Shown here piece after piece: positions 9,843 to 18,760 of a stretch of 64,000 bases of DNA. Source of the DNA: Acidobacteriota bacterium. GTDB lineage: Bacteria; Acidobacteriota; Blastocatellia; RBC074. Position 1 is the stretch's first letter. Each line of letters begins with the position of its first letter. Where the stretch lies: assembly GCA_018269055.1 (NCBI GenBank), contig JAFDVI010000016.1, positions 1-64,000 on the forward strand. Reading direction: 5' to 3'. The position numbers and the translations under genes are program-made. The notes beneath the pieces were generated by a model that searched no databases, had not been told where the DNA came from, and was given only the letters and a program-made list of their open reading frames with translations.

Positions 9843-10292
9843 TTAGATCAATCCATTCATTTGCAATCGGCGAAGCATCATTTCTTTCGGAACTGCGCCG
9901 GTAATGCGATCCACTTCGCGGCCATCTTTGAACAAGATCATGGTCGGGATGCTGTGAACATTGAAGCGTTGCGCCGTTATCGGATTTTCGTCAATGTTCA
10001 GTTTGGCGACGCGAACGCGACCTGCCAATTCAGTCGCCAGCTCTTCAACAAACGGCCCAATCATCAAACAAGGCCCGCACCATCCGGCCCAGAAATCCAG
10101 AAACACCGGCAGTGGTGACTGTTCGACATCACGCGAAAAACTGGCGTCGGTGACTTTCATCGGCGAAGTCGGAGCCAACAGCTTCGCGTGGCATTTACCG
10201 CAGACCGGCAGATCGCCTGCGGCAATTTTTGCCTGCAATACGCGATTGGCTGCGCCGCAATTTGAGCAACGTATGATTTGCGAATCAGACAT
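9843..10292 (-). CDS. trxC: Thioredoxin with N-terminal zinc-ribbon (Trx2/TrxC-like)
   Basis: 149 residues. Four cysteines in two CxxC pairs (9/12 and 31/34) form the zinc-binding extension typical of thioredoxin 2. The thioredoxin domain carries the canonical WCGPC site at 71-75 and the cis-Pro segment SIPTMILFKDG. It is cytoplasmic and reduces protein disulfides; Trx2-type proteins are often linked to oxidative stress. AAGGAGG lies just upstream of the ATG. The gene sits between an exported cytochrome-domain protein and a fucosidase, with 5-9 bp spacing, probably as part of one transcript. Confidence 0.92.
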   Translation of the reverse strand: MSDSQIIRCSNCGAANRVLQAKIAAGDLPVCGKCHAKLLAPTSPMKVTDASFSRDVEQSPLPVFLDFWAGWCGPCLMIGPFVEELATELAGRVRVAKLNIDENPITAQRFNVHSIPTMILFKDGREVDRITGAVPKEMMLRRLQMNGLI

Positions 10293-10301
10293 CGTTCCTC
10301 C

Positions 10302-13300
10302 TTATTGTTTCGTAATTGCTTCGTCCAAATTCAGAATCAAACTTGCCACCGCCGCATACGCCGCCAATTCCGAAGCGTCCAGTTTGGGATTGTTGCGACG
10401 TGCACCAATGGCAAGCAACCGTTTGGCGTCTTCCGGTTTGGCGCGGAACTGTTCAAGTTGTGCGTTCAGGCTTTTCCACAACACCGTCTGCTCCGCTTCG
10501 GAAGGCGCGCGGGCAAGCACCCGCCGAAACATCAACGCCAATCGTTCGCGAGGGCCGGTCGTTTGTAACATTGCACGCTCCGCCATCATTCGCGACGCCT
10601 CAACGTAGGTTACGTCGTTCATCAAATCCAAAGCTTGAAGCGGCGTATTGGTTCGCACTTCGCGCACCGTGCAAAGTTCGCGCGCCGAAGCGTCAAACGC
10701 CAGCATCGAGGGGTTCAAAATTGTGCGCTTCCAGTATGAATACAAACTGCGACGCCACAATCCTTCGCCTTTGGCCTGATCGTAGAACGTCATATTGGAA
10801 AAGGTCATGTCTTTCCACAATCCGGCCGGTTGATAGGGTTTGACCGATGGGCCGCCCAAGCGTTCGACCAGCAAACCGGAGGCCGCCAACGCCTGGTCGC
10901 GAATCATTTCCGCTGACAAACGCAATCGCGGCCCGCGCGCCAGCAAACGATTGGCCGGATCATCAAATTGCGGATTTCGGATTGCGGACTGCGGATTCAG
11001 CTTTGACGATTGGCGATATGTAGCGCTCATTACCATCAGTTTCAGTAGTGCCTTTGTATCCCAAGGCTGCCAAGGCTGCCAAGGCTGCCAAGGCTGCCAA
11101 GGCTGCCAAGGCTGCCAAGGCTGCCAAGGCTGCCAAGGCTGAATGCTGAAAGATGATTGATGAAGATTGTTTGCAGCGTGTTCTTTATTCATCATTCCGC
11201 CTTCAGATTTCATCATTCCATCGCGGAACGCGACCGCCAGCCAATCCAACAATTCCGGATGACTGGGCGGTTCGCCTTGTGATCCGAAATCTTCGACAGT
11301 TTTGACCAACCCCGTACCAAACAGCATTTGCCAGAACCGGTTGACCTGCACGCGTGCGGTCAGCGGGTTTTCCTTGCCGACCAGCCAACGAGCAAACCCC
11401 AGCCGATTGTTGGGAAGTTCCACCGACATTGGCGGCAACACCGCCGGAACACCACGCTCAACTGGTTCCATCGGCTGATCGTACGCACCTCGCCGCAATA
11501 CAAAAGCCGGACGCGGCGTGGCAGTTTCCTGCATGACCATCAAGGTCGAAAATTCCGATTCCAGCGCCAGCCGTTGCCGCTTCAAATCGGCAAGTTGCGT
11601 CCACAAGCGCTTGGCTTCGGTGGGCGCAGCAGATTCCAGAAACGCGCCCTGCATTTTCAACCGCTGCGCTCGGCTGCGGTTTTCCATTGGAATCGAAGCA
11701 ATCTTTTCCAGCGAATCCGCGCACGCAAGCACCGCAATTTCCTCGGCTTCGGGCAATGCTTTGTAGATGCGAATTTCGTCCAAACGCCCTTTGAAGCGAT
11801 AGGCCGGGCCGCCGCCAGCGCCGAATTTCAGCGTGCGTTTTGCATCGCCGAACGTGCGAAATAATCGTCCGTGGATGATGTTCAGTTTGGCTTCCTGGCC
11901 GTTGACGAAAATCCTGATTTTGTTGAACGGGTCGGAACCATCAAACATCGCCACGACGTGATACCACTGCTGGAGCGGCAGTTTGTCGGCGGTTTCCACG
12001 CGGAACGAATCGTCCGCCCAGACGCTGACCACGTTGAAATGAAATTTGCCGTTGTTGAAAAACAGTCCCCAGCCTTTGCCTTTGGGCAATCCATAATCGG
12101 TTTCGCCCGCCGTGTCGTTCAGGTGAGCAACGATGGCGCCACTCTGTTCCGTTTCGGGGTAAACCCACGCGGAGATGGCGAAGTTGTCTTTGTAATCCCG
12201 TTTGCGGTCGCGGTAATCGAAATTGGCGACTTTGCCCGCGTCAAAATACAGCTTGCCGTCAAAGGCTGCGGCTTGACCGACGGGAGATTCGACAAACTGC
12301 GGCTTGCCGTTGCGAAATCCAGTGTCCTCTTTCCTGAATTCCTGCTTGCTGTCTTTCACCAATTCTTCATCGTCCGGGTGAGCAACGTTGATCCGCGCCA
12401 GCTTGCCGACGACTTGCACCTCAGCGCTCGCGTCCATCGAATGACGAAGCAGCAAATTTTCCGACGGAAACCATTGCTCGTTGGCCGCCGGTTTTAGCTT
12501 TTGTTCCCAGCGGCGCTCCGCCGCGGCATTAGCGTTGAGCGACAAAGCAAGTTGCCGTTCGGTCGCTGCAATTCGCTCTTCAAGCTGTTTGTGTTGTCGT
12601 TGCTGTTCGACGGTCGGCGCAGAAATCCACGGCGGTGAATTGCCGTAATTGCTCGCCCTGCCGTCTTCGGGAATGCTGTTGAAGAATGCCGACAATTGGT
12701 AATACTCGCGCTGCGTCAGCGGATCGAACTTGTGGTTGTGGCAACGCGCGCAGCCCATCGTCAGTCCCAGAAACACCGTCGAAGTCGTATCCACGCGATC
12801 CACAACGTATTCGATCCGGTATTCTTCCGGCACGATGCCGTCTTCGGAATTGCCGCGATGATTGCGATTAAACGCCGTGGCGATTAACTGATCCAGCGCG
12901 CTTTCGGCATTCGCAGGTTTGGGCAACAAGTCCCCCGCCAATTGCTCAATCGTGAACTGATCGAACGGCAGATTCCGGTTGTACGCATTGATCACCCAAT
13001 CGCGCCAACGCCACATCGAACGATCTCCATCAAGCTGGTAACCATTCGTATCGGCATAGCGCGCGGCGTCCAGCCAGCGAAATGCCATTCGTTCGCCATA
13101 GCGCGGCGAAGCCAGCAACCGATCAACCACCTTTTCATACGCGTTCGACGAGTGGTCGGCCAGAAAGTCATCAACTTCTTTTGGCGTGGGTGGTAATCCG
13201 GTCAAGTCCAGCGTCGCTCGGCGAAGCAGCGTCGTCCGGTCGGCTTCGGGAGAAGGTTGCAAACCTTCAGCTTCCATCCGCGCCAGCACGAAATAATCAA

Positions 13301-13781
13301 TCGCGTTTTTCGGCCAAGCGGAGTTTTTGACTTTGGGCAGCGGAGGCCGAACCGGCGCAATGAACGCCCAATGCTGTTGAAACCGCGCGCCTTGGCGAAT
13401 CCATTCGGTCAACAATTCGATTTCCTGTTCGGTCAGCTTGCGGCCTGAATCTGCGGGCGGCATGCGAACGGCTTCGTCCGTGGCGGTGATGCGTCGAATG
13501 AGTTCGCTTTGTTCGGGGTGATTGGGAACGATGGCGTGTTTGCCTGCGCGAAGTTCGGCCAAGGCTGCGGCTTCGGAATCCAATCGCAATTTGATCTTTA
13601 GGCTCGTTGCGTCAGGGCCGTGACAGGCAAAACATTTGTCGGAAAGAATCGGTTTGATGTCGCGGTTGAAATCAATGCGCTGCTGGCTTCGGGTGGATGA
13701 TTGCGGCCAAAAAAGACAGCCGCCAACCACCGCCAGCGCGATTAAAGTCGTCAGCTTCAACCGGAACATCACATTGCTCAT
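10302..13781 (-). CDS. PSCyt1-DUF1549-LamG-DUF1553 (PSD1) family exported protein
   Basis: 1159 residues. An N-terminal hydrophobic signal segment is followed by a heme-binding CFACH at 50-54 (PSCyt1), then DUF1549/PSCyt2 ([43 protein letters not shown]), a LamG/concanavalin-like domain (about 500-670) and DUF1553/PSD1 ([17 protein letters not shown] ... [19 protein letters not shown]). Such proteins are abundant in Planctomycetes and Acidobacteria and are thought to be secreted cytochrome-type proteins near polysaccharide-degradation genes; the reaction is unknown. Within DUF1553 a low-complexity insert of about 50 residues contains nine QPW triplets (881-907). The start lies 2 bp after the stop of the PQQ protein. 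Confidence 0.9.
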   Translation of the reverse strand: MSNVMFRLKLTTLIALAVVGGCLFWPQSSTRSQQRIDFNRDIKPILSDKCFACHGPDATSLKIKLRLDSEAAALAELRAGKHAIVPNHPEQSELIRRITATDEAVRMPPADSGRKLTEQEIELLTEWIRQGARFQQHWAFIAPVRPPLPKVKNSAWPKNAIDYFVLARMEAEGLQPSPEADRTTLLRRATLDLTGLPPTPKEVDDFLADHSSNAYEKVVDRLLASPRYGERMAFRWLDAARYADTNGYQLDGDRSMWRWRDWVINAYNRNLPFDQFTIEQLAGDLLPKPANAESALDQLIATAFNRNHRGNSEDGIVPEEYRIEYVVDRVDTTSTVFLGLTMGCARCHNHKFDPLTQREYYQLSAFFNSIPEDGRASNYGNSPPWISAPTVEQQRQHKQLEERIAATERQLALSLNANAAAERRWEQKLKPAANEQWFPSENLLLRHSMDASAEVQVVGKLARINVAHPDDEELVKDSKQEFRKEDTGFRNGKPQFVESPVGQAAAFDGKLYFDAGKVANFDYRDRKRDYKDNFAISAWVYPETEQSGAIVAHLNDTAGETDYGLPKGKGWGLFFNNGKFHFNVVSVWADDSFRVETADKLPLQQWYHVVAMFDGSDPFNKIRIFVNGQEAKLNIIHGRLFRTFGDAKRTLKFGAGGGPAYRFKGRLDEIRIYKALPEAEEIAVLACADSLEKIASIPMENRSRAQRLKMQGAFLESAAPTEAKRLWTQLADLKRQRLALESEFSTLMVMQETATPRPAFVLRRGAYDQPMEPVERGVPAVLPPMSVELPNNRLGFARWLVGKENPLTARVQVNRFWQMLFGTGLVKTVEDFGSQGEPPSHPELLDWLAVAFRDGMMKSEGGMMNKEHAANNLHQSSFSIQPWQPWQPWQPWQPWQPWQPWQPWQPWDTKALLKLMVMSATYRQSSKLNPQSAIRNPQFDDPANRLLARGPRLRLSAEMIRDQALAASGLLVERLGGPSVKPYQPAGLWKDMTFSNMTFYDQAKGEGLWRRSLYSYWKRTILNPSMLAFDASARELCTVREVRTNTPLQALDLMNDVTYVEASRMMAERAMLQTTGPRERLALMFRRVLARAPSEAEQTVLWKSLNAQLEQFRAKPEDAKRLLAIGARRNNPKLDASELAAYAAVASLILNLDEAITKQ
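11061..11141. repeat. In-frame 9-bp microsatellite, nine perfect units (QPW x 9)
   Basis: CCAAGGCTG is repeated nine times without a mismatch. On the minus strand it encodes nine Gln-Pro-Trp triplets, residues 881-907 of the PSD1 protein. The repeat is flanked by other low-complexity sequence ([11 protein letters not shown] nearby at about 10962-11000, and an AT-rich ATGATGAA segment around 11185-11220) that also resembles intergenic repeat DNA. Perfect identity implies recent expansion or slippage. Confidence 0.95.
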
Positions 13782-13783
13782 TT

Positions 13784-15028
13784 TTATTCAAAGCTCAACA
13801 GCGCAATGGCTGCGTCGTCTTTGACCAGAATTCGTTTGCCGAAAATCACGGGATGTGCATACGTTGCGGTGTCGGCGACGCTGTATTTGGCCAGTTGCTC
13901 GAATCCAGCAGCGCTCTTTTTTGCCACAATCAATCCGGCGTCATTGTTCAACACGAACAGCAAATCCCCGGCGTGCAGAATCGCTGCATTCATTCCTTCG
14001 CGGCCTTCGGTTGACCAGAGCACTTTCCCCGTCGCGGCTTCGGCGCAAAACAAAGCGCCCTTGCGCTTGTTCGTCATCCCGAAAAAGTGGTTATCGCTCA
14101 ATACCGGCGAGTTCATGTACATCGTCAGTTCGGGGTTGCGCCAAAGCTGTTTGGGTTCCCATTTGTCGCCGGTTTTGACGATTTTGACGGCCATTGTGCC
14201 TTTGCGAACGCCGGAAAGAATCAACGCGTTTTTGTAAACCAGCGGGGTGACGATGTTTTCATTCCAATCGTCCGGCCAGGCCAACCGCCAAAGCAATTTC
14301 CCATCTTCGGCCGAAACGCCGACGACCGAGTTGTCGGTCATGGTGACGATTTGGCGTGTTCCGGCAAACGTGGCAAGGATCGGCGAAGCGTAGCCTGGCC
14401 CTTCGCCCGTCCAACGCCATTGTTCTTTCCCGGTCACGGCATTGAGCGCCACCATCAAGCCACCCCTGATGTCGTCGCCTGTGTATACAATTACATTCGC
14501 GCCATCCACCAACGGCGAAGCCGCCGTGCCACAAAACATTTTCGATGTGTCTGGCTTGCCAAAATCCTTTTGCCATTTCAACTCGCCGGTCGCCGCGTCA
14601 AAACACGACAACAAGGCATTGACGCCCAGCGTATACAAACGTCCATGGTGCAGCACTGGAGTCGCAAAGGGACCTTTGCCCATTTCTGTTGCGTATTGGT
14701 TTTTGGTGAATTGCGCAGGATAGCGTTTACTCCACATCGGTTTGCCGGTGTTCAGATTCAGGCAGGTGATGGTTTCCTCTTCACCGCTGAGGCTGTGAAT
14801 CCAGACACGGTCTTTGCTGACGACAGGCGACGAATAGCCAGAACCGACAGGCGTTTTCCACATCGGTTTGAGTTCTTTCGGCCAAACGGCAGGTGCAACG
14901 AAGTCTTTGACGACGCCATCGCGATTCGCGCCGCGCCATTGCACCCAATCCTGCGCAGGGGCAATCAACCCACCGCCTCCCGAAATCAAAACGATGAATA
15001 AAATGGAGCGAAACAATTTGATTGGCAT
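13784..15028 (-). CDS. Exported PQQ-like beta-propeller protein
   Basis: 414 residues with a signal peptide (FRSILFIVLISGGGGLIAPAQ). The mature part starts WVQWRGANRDGVV and shows repeated blades with DAATGELKW, NAVTGKEQWRW and SAEDGKLLWRL motifs, the PQQ_2/BamB-like repeat. It lacks a cytochrome domain and obvious dehydrogenase catalytic residues, so it may be a sugar- or protein-binding propeller rather than a quinoprotein enzyme. AGGAGAG lies before the ATG. It is co-transcribed, by spacing, with the upstream GNAT gene (9 bp) and the downstream PSD1 protein. Confidence 0.88.
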   Translation of the reverse strand: MPIKLFRSILFIVLISGGGGLIAPAQDWVQWRGANRDGVVKDFVAPAVWPKELKPMWKTPVGSGYSSPVVSKDRVWIHSLSGEEETITCLNLNTGKPMWSKRYPAQFTKNQYATEMGKGPFATPVLHHGRLYTLGVNALLSCFDAATGELKWQKDFGKPDTSKMFCGTAASPLVDGANVIVYTGDDIRGGLMVALNAVTGKEQWRWTGEGPGYASPILATFAGTRQIVTMTDNSVVGVSAEDGKLLWRLAWPDDWNENIVTPLVYKNALILSGVRKGTMAVKIVKTGDKWEPKQLWRNPELTMYMNSPVLSDNHFFGMTNKRKGALFCAEAATGKVLWSTEGREGMNAAILHAGDLLFVLNNDAGLIVAKKSAAGFEQLAKYSVADTATYAHPVIFGKRILVKDDAAIALLSFE

Positions 15029-15037
15029 GGTTCTCTC

Positions 15038-15538
15038 CTACAGAAACTTTTCAACCATGATTTCGTCAATGTAGTTTCCGTTGATCTTTGCTTGCTGGCG
15101 CGCCGTCCCGACAATTTGAAACCCTTGTCGCCGGTAAGTCGCCAGAGCCGCCGGATTATCGGCGCGAATAAACGTGAAAATCTTTTCGTAACCCTTCAGC
15201 CGCGCCGCTTCAAACATCACGGCAAACATTTGTCCGGCGATCCCCTGCCGCCGTTCAGCCAGATCAACGTATGTGCCGACGACTCCGACGTGAGCAAAAG
15301 CCTGCGTGTACGTCGCAAACGGCTCCAGGCTCTGAAAGCCGACGACCTTTTGATCTTCTTGCTTGACGGCGACGTGAAAAATGCCGCGCGTTGGGAGATT
15401 CGAGATGTATTCGCGCTCAGCTTCCACAGTGAACGGCGCGTCAAAGACAGTGTACTTTCCGGTTTCGATGATGGGATTGAAAATGCTGACGATGGCTTCG
15501 GCATCTTCAGGCCTCGCCTGGCGAATGAGCAGATTCAT
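15038..15538 (-). CDS. GNAT-family N-acetyltransferase, phosphinothricin-acetyltransferase-like
   Basis: 166 residues. The order of motifs matches the Pat/Bar branch of GNATs: IRQARPEDAEAIVSIFNP at the start, a GVVGTYVDLAERRQGIAG acetyl-CoA-binding loop (motif A) and the C-terminal ADNPAALATYRRQGFQIVGT. I start at ATG 15538; a TTG at 15544 overlaps the stop of the VOC gene. It would acetylate a small amine or amino-acid analogue; no substrate can be assigned. It is second in the 15915-to-8374 run of closely spaced minus-strand genes. Confidence 0.85.
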   Translation of the reverse strand: MNLLIRQARPEDAEAIVSIFNPIIETGKYTVFDAPFTVEAEREYISNLPTRGIFHVAVKQEDQKVVGFQSLEPFATYTQAFAHVGVVGTYVDLAERRQGIAGQMFAVMFEAARLKGYEKIFTFIRADNPAALATYRRQGFQIVGTARQQAKINGNYIDEIMVEKFL

Positions 15539-15540
15539 CG

Positions 15541-15915
15541 TCAACCGTCTTTCTGCTTCTTTTGAACCAAACCAATCGCGTTGCCCTCCGGGTCGGCGAT
15601 CAGCGCGAAAGTGACCCCAGGCGCTGGCATCGGCGAGATGCGAACTTCGGCTCCAAGTTCTTTGGCTTTGGCGAATGCGGCCTCGATGTCAGGGACTTCG
15701 ATGTAAAAAACCAGCTCGGCCTTGCCCTGCGGTTCGTGACGAATGCCCAGATTGAGCGGTCCGGCGTCGCCATCTTTGACCGAACCGTAGCGGTTGCCGC
15801 CAACGTTATGCTCGTCACGCCGTTCAATCTGCCAGCCAAAAAGTTGCGAATAGAAATTTTCCAGCGTATCGCCATCGCGTCCGGCGATTTCCAGATACGT
15901 GATTGGGTTCGCCAT
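15541..15915 (-). CDS. VOC-family (glyoxalase/bleomycin-resistance-like) protein
   Basis: 124 residues with paired beta-alpha-beta-beta-beta modules of the vicinal-oxygen-chelate fold: ITYLEIAGRDGDTLENFYSQLFGW at the start, and AELVFYIEVPDIEAAFAKAKELGAEV followed by ALIADPEGNAIGLV at the end. Family members bind a metal or small hydrophobic ligand and include dioxygenases, isomerases and resistance proteins; this one is too generic to assign. GGAGG lies seven bases before the ATG. It is the promoter-proximal gene of the run ending with the fucosidase. Confidence 0.85.
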   Translation of the reverse strand: MANPITYLEIAGRDGDTLENFYSQLFGWQIERRDEHNVGGNRYGSVKDGDAGPLNLGIRHEPQGKAELVFYIEVPDIEAAFAKAKELGAEVRISPMPAPGVTFALIADPEGNAIGLVQKKQKDG

Positions 15916-15957
15916 GATCCACCTCCGAAGTCGGTTTAATTGGTTTTGAAGTCCCTC

Positions 15958-16242
15958 TCAGGCAGCCCGCCGTATGTTGGCCATGACTTTTTCCTGAAGC
16001 CAGAGATTGATTAACGTTACTGTGGCTATCCCTTGTTGGCTGGCGATCTTTCTCACTTCGCGCAGCACTTGATCCGCAATCCGCACTTCTTTGACGCTGC
16101 GTTTCAGGTCAACATCGAAATGCGCTTCTCTCATGTAGTCTTCATAATCAGCGCCGCTATGGGTATCCCAGAACTCCCCAGCTTCTTCCGCGCTGCTGAA
16201 TTGTTCCGGCAATGGATCACGCTTTTTCTTACTTTTTGCCAT
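15958..16242 (-). CDS. brnA: BrnA-like CopG-family antitoxin
   Basis: 94 residues. The motif AGEFWDTHSGADYEDYMREA followed by VDLKRSVKEVRIADQVLREV and a final ribbon-helix-helix-like helix (TLINLWLQEKVM) matches the CopG antitoxin family PF12441. Such proteins neutralise a ribonuclease toxin and autorepress the operon through the RHH domain. ATG 16242 has GGAG upstream; an earlier ATG at 16263 is less well placed. The start lies inside the end of the toxin gene (14-bp overlap), the standard toxin-first order of brnTA operons. Confidence 0.82.
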   Translation of the reverse strand: MAKSKKKRDPLPEQFSSAEEAGEFWDTHSGADYEDYMREAHFDVDLKRSVKEVRIADQVLREVRKIASQQGIATVTLINLWLQEKVMANIRRAA

Positions 16243-16504
16243 AACGTCTCCGCTCTTTTGCATTCATATCGCGGGCTGAAATCAGCATTGCAAGGCCGCC
16301 GCCCTTGTAAATAAAGAAAATCGTCAAATACCTCCCGGCATCAGTTTGCCCCAATGCCCAGTACACATTTTCTCCTTCAACATTACCATTGGAAACAAAA
16401 TCGAAGCGTGGCGAATTGCCAAACAACTCTTCGACTTCATCAACTGAAACTTGATGCTTCTGCGCCAGCGTTTCGATGAACTGATCCTTTCCACAAGCAT
16501 TCAA
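16229..16504 (-). CDS. brnT: BrnT-like ribonuclease toxin (DUF497)
   Basis: 91 residues from a TTG start (no in-frame ATG or GTG is available between the upstream TAA and the conserved core). The core KHQVSVDEVEELFGNSPRF, YWALGQTDAGRYLTIFFIY and LISARDMNAKERRRYGKK corresponds to the BrnT fold, with the terminal ISARxxxxxERRRY signature. BrnT toxins inhibit translation as RelE-like ribonucleases. No good ribosome binding site precedes the TTG, so the start, or a small upstream loss, remains uncertain. The typical first residues (KFEWD...) of BrnT are not visible, so the N-terminus may be diverged. Confidence 0.7.
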   Translation of the reverse strand: MNACGKDQFIETLAQKHQVSVDEVEELFGNSPRFDFVSNGNVEGENVYWALGQTDAGRYLTIFFIYKGGGLAMLISARDMNAKERRRYGKK

Positions 16505-16530
16505 CGATTATCAGAGGCAACCATGCCCCT

Positions 16531-17619
<1,089 letters not shown>

Positions 17620-17647
17620 ACTTTTTCACCTTGTTTTTGATGTAGCT

Positions 17648-17853
17648 GCTTGACCTCTTAGCCGCCGCGTTCGCGGCGCTTGAATTTAGCCCGGCGTTTC
17701 AACGCCGGGAAAGCGCGCCTGCTTTCTCGTCGCGTCAGCGACGACTGAATTCAATCGTCGCTGGCGCGACGAGAAAGCATCTTTACATTTGCACCGTGGG
17801 TTGAAAACCCACGGTTAAACTCAATTGCCGCTAACGCGGCAAAAAGGTCAAGC
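17648..17853. repeat. 206-bp multi-hairpin intergenic repeat element
   Basis: Nested inverted repeats: outer arms GCTTGACCT (17648-17656) and AGGTCAAGC (17845-17853); a GCCGC/GCGGC hairpin at 17661-17680; CCCGGCGTT/AACGCCGGG (17690-17709); a large central palindrome with 24-base arms (17721-17744 and 17755-17778, one mismatch) around GAATTC; CCGTGGGTT/AACCCACGG (17794-17814); and TTGCCGC/GCGGCAA (17825-17842). It fills the space between the EhpF-like and transporter genes. It resembles a mosaic BIME or MITE-like element; no transposase is nearby. Confidence 0.85.
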
Positions 17854-17919
17854 AAGTCAGTTTTATTGTTCTTTGAAGACAACGTAATCCGACGTAAATA
17901 TAAACGCCACCCATCCCAA

Positions 17920-18633
17920 TCAGGTTTCCAGCGTAAACGGATTAAAGTTGGTGTCGCGGTCGTAATAATCTTCGTGTTCGACGCGCTTCAGAAAGTTGAC
18001 GATCAAATAGGTAAACGGCGTGATGATGGCTTCCCAGGCGACTTTCATCAGGTAATTGCTCACCATCACGGTGAAAACCAGATCGTTCGACATGATCGAA
18101 GAGTTGTAAAACGCCAGCGGGTAAAAGATCAGCGAATCCACGCCTTCGCCAACAATCGTCGAACCGATGGTGCGCATCCACAACCAGCGTCCGTTGGTCA
18201 GAATTTTCATTTTGGCCAGCACAAACGAATTGGCAAACTCGCCCGCCCAAAATGCCATCAGCGAAGAAAATACGATGCGCGGCGTTCCGCCAAAAATCAT
18301 TTCGTAAGCATCCTGCCCTTTCCACCCCGGCGCAGGCGGCATTGTCACCACCGCCCAACTCATGAACGCGGCAAAGATCAGCGCGCCAAAGCCAGCCCAA
18401 ATCACGCGGCGCGACCGCGCGTACCCATATACTTCCGTCAGCACGTCGCCAAAAATATAGCTCAGCGGAAAAAACAGTATGGCGGTGCCGAATTCGGGAA
18501 GCGAACCGATCTTGGAAACTTTCTGCACGCCGATAATGCCCGAACACAGCAGCACCGTCACAAACGCTGCCATCACCAAGTCGTAATATTTATACGAGCG
18601 ATGTTTGTGAACCTCAGTAACCTGATTTTTCAA
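17920..18633 (-). CDS. yhhQ: Queuosine precursor transporter (YhhQ/VUT family)
   Basis: 237 residues with six to seven hydrophobic segments. The family signatures FPLSYIFGDVLTEVYGY and FWAGEFANSFVLAKMKILTNGRWLWMRTIGST (in two parts around residues 125-160), with VGEGVDSLIFYP, identify the COG1738 integral membrane family that imports preQ0/preQ1 for queuosine synthesis. The start is TTG 18633, with GAGGAG eight bases upstream and no ATG suitably placed. I looked for a preQ1 riboswitch in the leader and found none I could recognise. Salvage of queuosine precursor fits tRNA modification together with miaA, but the genes are not linked. Confidence 0.9.
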   Translation of the reverse strand: MKNQVTEVHKHRSYKYYDLVMAAFVTVLLCSGIIGVQKVSKIGSLPEFGTAILFFPLSYIFGDVLTEVYGYARSRRVIWAGFGALIFAAFMSWAVVTMPPAPGWKGQDAYEMIFGGTPRIVFSSLMAFWAGEFANSFVLAKMKILTNGRWLWMRTIGSTIVGEGVDSLIFYPLAFYNSSIMSNDLVFTVMVSNYLMKVAWEAIITPFTYLIVNFLKRVEHEDYYDRDTNFNPFTLET

Positions 18634-18760
18634 ACAGGAATCTCCTCAAAAAAATAGAGCAAACTTCCTCACGCTTGCTCGCGCTTTCAGCGAATCCCTC
18701 GGATTGAGGGGCGTAACTGCCTGGAAGATTTGCCCTACATTAACGGACTATTTCATTTTT

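Noticed and set aside
11061-11141. Tandem repeat considered as CRISPR
   Set aside because: Units are 9 bp with no spacers and are in frame within a coding region; it is a microsatellite.
18634-18760. Possible preQ1 riboswitch upstream of the queuosine-precursor transporter
   Set aside because: A CCCCTC/GAGGG hairpin is present, but the conserved preQ1 aptamer loop and A-rich tail are not recognisable.
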